DNA from: Bog-793 sp963761425
Lineage (GTDB): Bacteria > Actinomycetota > Acidimicrobiia > Acidimicrobiales > Bog-793
Direction: 5' to 3'
DNA length: 64,000 nucleotides
Assembly (NCBI GenBank): GCA_963761425.1
Contig: CAVXGQ010000004.1
Coordinates: 372,001-436,000, forward strand
Under the pieces are notes generated by a model, which ran no database searches, was not told the origin of the DNA, and saw only the letters and a list, made by a program, of their open reading frames with translations. Positions 57,895 through 64,000 of this stretch are shown here, piece after piece. Position 1 is the first letter of the stretch. Each line of letters starts with the position of its first letter. A program made the translations under genes and the position numbers.

Positions 57895-59444
57895 CCCAAC
57901 TCGCCATCGTCACCCCGCTGCTTGACATCGGACGCAGCCTGCGAGAGAGCTCCTTGATGTTCTGGGAGACGCTCTGGGCGCTGGTGCTCGGCTTCTCCTT
58001 GTCGGGTGCGGTCCAGGCGTACGTGTCGAAAGAGAGGATGCAGCAGAAGCTCGGCAATCACCGTCCAGCAGCGGTGGGACGTGCGGCCAGCTACGGCGTG
58101 GTCTCTTCGAGCTGTTCGTACGCCGCTTCCGCCATGTCGAAATCGCTCTTCGCGAAAGGGGCCGACTTCGTCACCGCGCTGGTGTTCATGGTGGCGTCGA
58201 CGAACCTGGTGATCGAGCTGGGGATTGTCATCCTCGTGCTGCTGGGCTGGCAGTTCATGGCCGCCGAGTTCATCGGCGGGCCGATCATGATCCTTGTGGT
58301 CGCGCTGGGTGGTGGCTTGGTCTTTGCCAAGCCTCTCGTCGAATCGGCTCGCCGGCGACTTGCCGAGCGGGGCTCGGGAGGCGGCGACCCGCCGGCGATG
58401 GACCATGAGGTCGCTCCGCCCCGGTACGTGCCAGTCGGGTCCGGGAGGTGGCCGAAGCTGCGCTCACCGGCGGCGCTGTCCGACGCCGCGAGCTACGCGA
58501 TCGCCGACGCCACCATGTTGCGCCGGGAGCTCTTCATCGGCTACGGGGTGGCGGGATTCCTTGCCGTCCTCGTTCCCACGGATGCCTGGAACGCCCTTTT
58601 CGTCCACGGACACGGGTTCTGGACGATCATCGAGAACGCCCTCGTCGGACCGATCATCGCGGTCGCGAGCTGTGTTTGCTCGATCGGGAACGTGCCCTTG
58701 GCGGCGGCCTTGTGGTTCGGTGGGATCAGCTTCGGTGGCGTGATCGCGTTCATCTTCGCGGATCTCATCGCGCTGCCGCTGATCCTCGTCTACCGCAAGC
58801 TCTATGGTGCTGAGCTGGCCCTACGGGTCGTCGGGCTCCTCTACGTGGCGATGGTGACCGCCGGGCTCCTGACCGAGGGGATCTTCGGGTTGCTTGGCGC
58901 GATCCCGACGACGCGGACGATTCACGCGACTCCGGCGCAGTTCGCCTGGAACTACACCGCGTACCTGAACATCGTGTTCGTTGGTGTCGCCGCCGGGGTG
59001 TGGTGGCTAGCCCACAACCGGGCACGTCTGGGCGGGGGCCGCGGCTACGCGATCGATCCGGTTTGCGGCATGCAGGTTCGGGTAGCGGACGCCGTGGCTC
59101 AGGCGTCGTTCGGCGGGAGGGACTACCGGTTCTGCTCGGATCGCTGTCGTGAGCGTTTCGAGGAGTCCCCGACTCGGTATGCCACCGCCGGGGAGCCTCG
59201 AGTCGCGATCTCCCCATCTGGGTCAAGGGAGGCGAGCCAGATCAGCAGACCCGCCACCGACCGGCCCCTGACATCGGTCGACCCGATCTGTGGCATGACG
59301 GTCGACCTATCGGCCGCTCCGATTCGTCGCCGACTCGACGGCGTTGATTATTGGTTTTGCAGTCAGGGATGTGCGGAGACCTTTGAGGCCCAGCAACCCC
59401 GCGACGTTTCTCGATCGTCTATACCGAACGAACGCCATGACTGA
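57891..59444 (+). CDS. Permease (DUF318-like) fused to two YHS metal-binding domains
   Basis: This 517-residue protein begins in a YraQ/SO_0444-like permease (about residues 1-380; around eight helices). It has conserved cysteine segments in membrane-near positions (VVSSSCSYAASAMSKSL and ASCVCSIGNVPLAA), known in this family. Two YHS domains follow, at about residues 385-420 (DPVCGMQV, YRFCSDRCRERFE) and 462-500 (DPICGMTVD, YWFCSQGCAETFE), each with the CGM plus C-x3-C ligands that bind copper. It starts on GTG 57891, coupled to csoR. A copper (or related metal) efflux role is strongly suggested by the operon and by the domains, but not proven. Confidence 0.85.
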   Translation: MTQLAIVTPLLDIGRSLRESSLMFWETLWALVLGFSLSGAVQAYVSKERMQQKLGNHRPAAVGRAASYGVVSSSCSYAASAMSKSLFAKGADFVTALVFMVASTNLVIELGIVILVLLGWQFMAAEFIGGPIMILVVALGGGLVFAKPLVESARRRLAERGSGGGDPPAMDHEVAPPRYVPVGSGRWPKLRSPAALSDAASYAIADATMLRRELFIGYGVAGFLAVLVPTDAWNALFVHGHGFWTIIENALVGPIIAVASCVCSIGNVPLAAALWFGGISFGGVIAFIFADLIALPLILVYRKLYGAELALRVVGLLYVAMVTAGLLTEGIFGLLGAIPTTRTIHATPAQFAWNYTAYLNIVFVGVAAGVWWLAHNRARLGGGRGYAIDPVCGMQVRVADAVAQASFGGRDYRFCSDRCRERFEESPTRYATAGEPRVAISPSGSREASQISRPATDRPLTSVDPICGMTVDLSAAPIRRRLDGVDYWFCSQGCAETFEAQQPRDVSRSSIPNERHD

Positions 59445-59616
59445 CGCTTGTTTCGCTGACCAGGCCGCGGTAAGACGTCGTTCATCAAGAGCGAGTCAGA
59501 GCGCGCCGCGCGCGACAGGCGGTATTCCACACGAAGCGGCGCAGCCGTGCGGGCGCTTTCGCGCCCAACGCTCTTCCGGGAGTCACCGTCGTGACCGGCC
59601 GGTCTCCCTGGCAGGT

Positions 59617-59632
59617 TTGCCCGGTCGGGCAA
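59617..59632. terminator. Perfect hairpin in a convergent gap
   Basis: TTGCCCG (59617-59623) and CGGGCAA (59626-59632) form a seven-bp stem with a two-base loop. It lies between the convergent permease-YHS gene and the DUF4118 gene, 12 bases from the end of the latter, so it could end transcription in both directions. Confidence 0.45.
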
Positions 59633-59643
59633 CGGGACCTTCT

Positions 59644-60447
59644 CTAGGTTGGAGGCCGTAGACCTGCGAGCACGGCACCGACTTCGTTGGCGAGAGTTGT
59701 CGCCACGAATCGGCGTTCGAGCGGTACGACGAGCCCAGGAGTCGGGACCAGCACGAACCTGCCGTACGAGCGACCCTGGTACTGGACCGGCAATTCGACG
59801 CGGCTCCCCGGCAGCGTGTTCCAACTGAATCCTGCCAGAAGTACCTCGCCTTCCTGGGAGATGACGGCCGCATGACCGGCTGAAGGGCCAGGGCTGTAAC
59901 GGCAGCTACGCAGTTCGAGCAACGCCGCGAGCACACCTTCTACGCGGGCCACGATGACGTCAGGGTCTTCTCCTTCGGCCATCATCTGGGCTACTTCGCG
60001 GAGGGCGGCCACATAGGTGGCCTCCTCTTGCGCGGCGGCGCGATGGTGACGACCGCGGGCGGTGAGCTCGGTCACCGCCAACCCGACCACAAAGAGCAGC
60101 GCGGTGGTCTCGATATCCGGGCGGTGGCTGATCGCGAAGCGCTCATACGGCCGGGTGAGGAAGAAGTCGAACCATATGCCGGCGGATATGGACGCCAGGG
60201 CGCCCGCCAGACGGTCTCCCCAAGCGGCGATCGCCACGACGACGACCACCATCACCAGTGCCGCGTCGACGCCGGGGAAACTCCCCCGGGCTGGAACCAG
60301 AGCGGCCGCAATGGCGATCGGGACACCAAGGGCGGCGAGGCGCACCAGCCACTCGGAGTGTGCGGACTTCCCGTTCGCCACGGGCTCCTCCCCGCTCGCT
60401 AAACCGTTGCCGCCTGCGACATCGGCACCGTAACCGTATCGTCCCAT
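59644..60447 (-). CDS. DUF4118 membrane protein (KdpD-like transmembrane module without kinase)
   Basis: This 267-residue protein has four closely spaced membrane helices (about residues 30-125, LAALGVPIAIAAALVPARG, ALVMVVVVVAIAAWGDRL, ISAGIWFDFFLTRPYERF, ALLFVVGLAVTELTARG). They form the DUF4118 unit found in KdpD and other sensor kinases. A short coiled coil (AAAQEEATYVAALREVAQMM) and a GAF-like tail follow, but there is no histidine kinase domain. It may be a sensor partner or relic. ATG 60447 is the family-like start; the frame is open to 60705. Confidence 0.75.
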   Translation of the reverse strand: MGRYGYGADVAGGNGLASGEEPVANGKSAHSEWLVRLAALGVPIAIAAALVPARGSFPGVDAALVMVVVVVAIAAWGDRLAGALASISAGIWFDFFLTRPYERFAISHRPDIETTALLFVVGLAVTELTARGRHHRAAAQEEATYVAALREVAQMMAEGEDPDVIVARVEGVLAALLELRSCRYSPGPSAGHAAVISQEGEVLLAGFSWNTLPGSRVELPVQYQGRSYGRFVLVPTPGLVVPLERRFVATTLANEVGAVLAGLRPPT

Positions 60448-61399
60448 AGCCAGCCGATCCCGGGCTGAACCCCGGTGGTACTGATCCCGCCCGTGGGTGA
60501 CGTGAACTGTCGCTGGCGCGGTCACGCCCAGAAGTCCGGACAGGTGGGCTTGCGTTCTGGTCGGCGAGTTGGGAACGAGCGCGCATTTGGACCACGTCAC
60601 AAAACCAGCCTGGCGCCCCGCTTCAGCGGCTGGCGGCGTGACCGGTGGCTGTCGGCACTCCCCGAGCGATCCGGAGTCGGGGTGTCGCGAACGGGTTATC
60701 AGCAAGCGCAGTGGGGTCGGGGCGCAGAGGGGATACGAACACCGCCGAGCATGACGGGTAGGAAGTCGTGGTTGCTGGAGGAATGTCGGTCTCTTCTGGG
60801 ACCGTCGACGCCCGCCGGCCTGGCAAGGGGGGCCACCGCGGATGGGCCGCCATGTCTGATCGGAAACCGAGGAGATATTCCGACGGCGATCCCACGGTCG
60901 GTGCGGCGAGGCGGTTCAGATCGACGCCAATGACGCCCAGGTAGCCGCCGATGCAAGGTGGGGTGACATCCGGCTCGCGGAACTCAGTGGAGTCACCGAA
61001 GGGCGGGAGCCCAGTGCCGACACACCGCCTAGCGGACTGAGGTGCGGTAGAGAGATGTCGTTGTCGCGAAAGAGATGCCCAAGGTCGGTTCGTAGTCCTT
61101 CTGAGTTCGGCGATGGGACGTATTGATCATTCTTCCCGGGTCATTTGTGCCTGAATCCCTTGCACATCATCGATTGCGGTTTAGCGTTTTCGTATGAGAC
61201 CCGTGGTCGCGACGATCACTCAGGCTCGGGCGGAGACGCTTGTCAACCTTTCTCTCGGGTCGGTCTGCTGCTCCACCCGCATGCCGCAACTGAGGTGCGA
61301 CATCCCCGAAGGAATCCCTTTCTGGGCTGGGTTATCGACATCTCAAAGTCGCTCCGGTGGATCGTCGCGACGGAAGCACTGCCGAACAGGGAGCTCGTG
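60448..61399. other. About 950 bp without a convincing gene
   Basis: No frame here shows family features or a clean start. A piece near 60719-60745 (plus strand) resembles the reverse of a tRNA T-arm and 3' acceptor (GGATACGAACACCGCC), but a complete cloverleaf cannot be folded. The right part is upstream of the secreted-protein gene and probably holds its promoter. Confidence 0.35.
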
Positions 61400-62611
61400 A
61401 TGTCCAGACGAATTCGCCATTTCGCATTTGTTCCAGGCCTAGTAATCGGCATGGTGTTCGTCGCGGGAACGCTGGCCCTGGGCGGAGTGAGCTCCGCCGG
61501 AGCCGTTGAAGGTCCCAGCGTGACGATTGCCGCGATAACGAATGTCACCTCGACGACCGCGACACTGAACGGCTCGGTGAATCCGAACGGGACATCGACG
61601 ACCTACTACTTCGTATACGAACCGGTGTCAGGCCTCCCTAGCGTGACGACACCGCCGATGTCGGCCGGCTCCGGCACCTCGCCGGTCAACGTGTCGGCGA
61701 CTGCCTACGGCCTTCTGCCGAACGCGGAGTATTGGGTCTGGATCTGCGCGACAAACGCGGACAACGTCACTTCGCGGAGCGCCAACGTGACGTTCACCGC
61801 CTCGGAGCCGACGTCCTCGTCTTCGACGACCGCACCGGACGTCGTGACGGGCGGAGCGACTGCCATAACCTCGACGACCGCGACGCTGAACGGCACGGTG
61901 AACCCGAACGGGACATTGACGTCCTATGTCTTCCACTACGGCCTGTCAGAAGGTGGTACGTCCTCGAGCACGGGCAACTTCTCCGCAGGTTCCGGTACCT
62001 CAGCCATCGCGGTGTCGGCGGATATCGCCGGCCTTAAGCCGGACACGACCTACTACTTCTACCTCTTCGCGAACGATGTCAGCGACGACAGCGCTTGCAA
62101 CTCGGGAAGCATTTTGAGTTTCGAGACGTTGTCCACCGCGTCATCGACTACTGCGACGAACCAAACGGCTCCATCGTCGACGAAATCGATCCCGAGGAAG
62201 GAAGCGACCGCGACTGTGGAGACGGCCGGGGCGGCGAACACGTCTGGGTCGGCGAACACGGCGGCAAGTTCGACCTCGCCACGACGGGGGGCCAGACGCC
62301 CGAAGATTGTCATCGATTCTCGGGTGATCATCCGTTCCAAGGTGAAGCCGAAGATCGCGCCGGTGAAGCTCACCTGCACGGTTGCTACCTGCCCAGGGTC
62401 GGTGCGGTTAGAGAAGATGGTGGGCAAGGTTCGGTTGCTGGCCAGTGGTGTCTACAGGATCGCCAAGGGCAGGACCGCCATCGTTTCGCTCCGACTCACG
62501 CCGGCGGGACGAGTCGCTCTCGCCCACGTCGCGAAGAGACCGCTCAAAGAGGTGCTGATCGCGACGGTGAAGGGCGGCAACAGAATTGAGAAGAGGGTCC
62601 GCGTCTCCTAG
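61400..62611 (+). CDS. Secreted protein with two fibronectin-III-like domains
   Basis: This 403-residue protein has a signal peptide (residues 1-36, ending about GGVSSAGAVEG) and two Fn3-like domains with the repeated block TATLNGSVNPNG / TATLNGTVNPNG, each followed by SAGSGTS and a YYF or YVF strand pattern. The remaining third is Ala/Ser/Thr-rich, then Lys/Arg-rich (RRGARRPKIVIDSRVII) with two cysteines (TCTVATC) near the start of a compact C-terminal domain. It has no sortase or membrane anchor. ATG 61400 has AGGGAG upstream; GTG 61397 is an alternative. It is probably a wall- or matrix-associated protein. Confidence 0.8.
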   Translation: MSRRIRHFAFVPGLVIGMVFVAGTLALGGVSSAGAVEGPSVTIAAITNVTSTTATLNGSVNPNGTSTTYYFVYEPVSGLPSVTTPPMSAGSGTSPVNVSATAYGLLPNAEYWVWICATNADNVTSRSANVTFTASEPTSSSSTTAPDVVTGGATAITSTTATLNGTVNPNGTLTSYVFHYGLSEGGTSSSTGNFSAGSGTSAIAVSADIAGLKPDTTYYFYLFANDVSDDSACNSGSILSFETLSTASSTTATNQTAPSSTKSIPRKEATATVETAGAANTSGSANTAASSTSPRRGARRPKIVIDSRVIIRSKVKPKIAPVKLTCTVATCPGSVRLEKMVGKVRLLASGVYRIAKGRTAIVSLRLTPAGRVALAHVAKRPLKEVLIATVKGGNRIEKRVRVS

Positions 62612-62825
62612 ACGTACGGGTCGACTTCCAGGTCCGGGGCGGTTCAATGTGGTGGCAGGCCCAATCCGGGTCGGCTACTGGGTCGACACCTACATCAACC
62701 AGCCCCTGATTGGTGCTGAAGACGAGGTGGCGGTGTGCCCCAAGGTGCTGACGCAGCCACAGGTCGTGGCGCACTTCGTGGCCAGTGGGAGGAGCCGTAA
62801 GTAATAGCCGGTTGACGGGTCCGAC

Positions 62826-62978
62826 TCATTCGCCTGAGAAAGGCAGCCGTGGTACCACACCGGAAGATCGCCAAGACGGCGTCACAACGCGGTTCTCTTT
62901 GCTGAGCTCCACGAGCACTTGAGCCACTTCCTCGTGCTCAAGAGCCGAAGCCGGTGGGGCCGAGGCGTCAATGGTCAA
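62826..62978 (-). CDS. Possible 50-residue ORF, unknown
   Basis: A TTG at 62978 opens a frame starting MTIDASAPPASALEHEE, with a helical middle (VAQVLVELSKENRVV) and the tail SWRSSGVVPRLPFSGE. Codon use looks like real coding, but there is no ribosome binding site. A 12-base direct repeat lies at its 5' end, so it may be a remnant of a mobile element. The remaining part of 62612-63044 has nothing I can identify. Confidence 0.3.
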   Translation of the reverse strand: MTIDASAPPASALEHEEVAQVLVELSKENRVVTPSWRSSGVVPRLPFSGE

Positions 62979-63044
62979 CCGTTACTGCGTCACGGATCAG
63001 CCGTTACTGCGTTCCACATCAGGCGTGGTAACGCACGAGTTGAG

Positions 63045-63117
63045 TGGGCCGCCCGGGTCTCGATCCCGGCACCTTGGGATTAAAAGTCCCCTGCTCTGCC
63101 CGATGAGCTAGCGGCCC
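63045..63117 (-). tRNA. tRNA-Lys (anticodon TTT)
   Basis: On the minus strand the acceptor GGGCCGC pairs with GCGGCCC, and the anticodon stem GGGGA/TCCCA, with one non-canonical pair, encloses CTTTTAA (anticodon TTT). The T arm is CCGGG-ATCGAGA-CCCGG, and the discriminator is A. It is 73 bases long. Confidence 0.92.
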
Positions 63118-63260
63118 GATCTGGTCGACTGAGCGAAGAGAAAGTTCCAGCGCGGATCATCGGCCTGATTGCAATGCATCGTAGGAGACAGCGGAGGGCG
63201 GAACACGCTCATTCGCCTGGCCGCCGGGCCGAAAGGGGGGTTCATCAAGTTCGCGAGGGC

Positions 63261-64000
63261 TCAGTTCTCCTCGAAGTCGAAGACCGTGGAGACGGACCGC
63301 CGCTCGGCTGGACGTGGCATGATGCCGCGAGTTCTCGGGAGGTCCGACTCGGCCACCAGGGCGGCGCGATGTTCGCGAACGAGTTCCGCCGGATCGAACC
63401 CCCCCCGTTCGACGGAGGACCTGGTGCTGCGAGCGAGCGCCCCTGTTCGCAACGGGGTTTCTGCGGTAGGCGCATGGCCGACTGGACTGTTCGCGAGGTA
63501 GCGGTTGGACATCGACGGGTGCCGTTCGCTGATAGGCCCTCGTCGGGCGAAGTTCAGTTCCTCCCGTGGTTCTTTTCTCGACGGAGCGTCGATCACCGGG
63601 TCGTCGTCCGTCGAGACCTCGGCGATGGTCGCGTCGATGACGTCGCGGAGCCTTAGCAGCTCGGTCACCGCGTTCTTCCGTTGTTCGTGAAGGTACGTGA
63701 GTTGGGTTACCGCCCGGGCGCGGTCCTCTTCGAGCCGGCCGAGTTGTTCCCGCCGATGCTGCTCGATGTTGCCCTCTATCTGTTGTGCCTTGTCGCGAGC
63801 CGACGCGAGGATCGTTTGTGCTTCCTTGGCGGTCTTCTCGCGAAGCTCTGCCAGCTCGACCTCGGTCCGTTTCCGAAGAGCGTCCGCCCCCTCGCGTGCT
63901 TCCTCGAAGATCCGCTGGATGTGTTCGCCGACGCCGTCGAGGGCGAAGGTCTGAGACGGTCGGCGCTGGTCTTCGAGCGCGCCGACACGGCGGTGTAACT
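63261..64000 (-). CDS. DivIVA-like coiled-coil protein, N-terminus beyond the window
   Basis: About 246 codons of the C-terminal part are visible, running off the right edge. A long coiled coil (GEHIQRIFEEAREGADALRK, then VELAELREKTAKEAQTILAS, QQIEGNIEQHRREQLGRL) precedes a linker, and the end (FDPAELVREHRAALVAESDL) is polar and probably disordered. The ARDKAQQIE and EEAREGADALR patterns match DivIVA/Wag31-related or actinobacterial cell-growth scaffold proteins. The visible part has no membrane segment. Without the N-terminus the exact family remains open. Confidence 0.65.
   Translation of the reverse strand, partial: LHRRVGALEDQRRPSQTFALDGVGEHIQRIFEEAREGADALRKRTEVELAELREKTAKEAQTILASARDKAQQIEGNIEQHRREQLGRLEEDRARAVTQLTYLHEQRKNAVTELLRLRDVIDATIAEVSTDDDPVIDAPSRKEPREELNFARRGPISERHPSMSNRYLANSPVGHAPTAETPLRTGALARSTRSSVERGGFDPAELVREHRAALVAESDLPRTRGIMPRPAERRSVSTVFDFEEN

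Noticed and set aside
60719..60745. A full tRNA gene on the minus strand
   Set aside because: Only the T-arm and acceptor-like part is visible; no anticodon or D arm can be folded.

Overview
The window is high-GC DNA with short intergenic gaps, many GTG starts and 4-bp GTGA/ATGA overlaps. A WhiB regulator, a MarP-type membrane protease, an acyl-CoA carboxylase beta/epsilon pair, paired ArsA-like ATPases next to whiB, an orphan GlnR-like regulator and a type I glutamine synthetase all point to the Actinomycetota. A deep lineage such as Acidimicrobiia is my inference, not something the sequence proves.

Layout. 1-2330 is accessory: small unknown proteins, an IS1-type transposase and a coupled membrane/coiled-coil pair. 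2431-7900 is core: acyl-CoA carboxylase, recR, an unknown gene, dnaX, an SRP RNA, tRNA-Ser and tadA. This is the classic SRP RNA-dnaX-(ybaB)-recR neighbourhood, but the middle gene does not look like ybaB. 7937-10200 is a tRNA-Ser-linked scar with a transposase tail, a lipoprotein under a striking nested operator and a broken integrase. 10350-20840 holds marP, pyrE, a response regulator, a VIT transporter, a SixA-like phosphatase, a GH94 phosphorylase, a chromate transporter, an epimerase and two cyclophilins. 20881-25873 has lysC, asd, proS and a CHAP hydrolase; three of these four show single-base reading-frame problems.

25856-39500 carries a CorC-like protein that overlaps tRNA-Pro, two ArsA ATPases, whiB, mrp, an IscA-type protein, glnA-glnR, nadE and a primary-like sigma factor. 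39648-46055 has topA, tmk, holB, an acetyltransferase and a DMT exporter. 46399-47709 encodes a secreted protein of four DUF5666-like repeats with a Phe/Gly-rich tail. 48210-54425 is a tight redox operon: an iron-sulfur flavoprotein, pyruvate:ferredoxin oxidoreductase and a dihydroorotate-dehydrogenase-like protein. 54638-56993 has a drug-type ABC exporter and acylphosphatase. 57560-59444 is a CsoR-controlled operon encoding a permease fused to two YHS domains. The right end has a DUF4118 protein, a secreted fibronectin-like protein, tRNA-Lys and the C-terminal part of a DivIVA-like coiled-coil protein that runs off the window.

The most interesting items are the CsoR operator with its permease-YHS fusion, the three-gene ferredoxin redox operon, the nested GGTCACA operator at 8329-8366 with a related GTCAC repeat before the CHAP gene, the DUF5666 repeat protein, and the cluster of frame breaks in lysC, asd and the CHAP gene. 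No CRISPR array, rRNA or intact prophage was seen.
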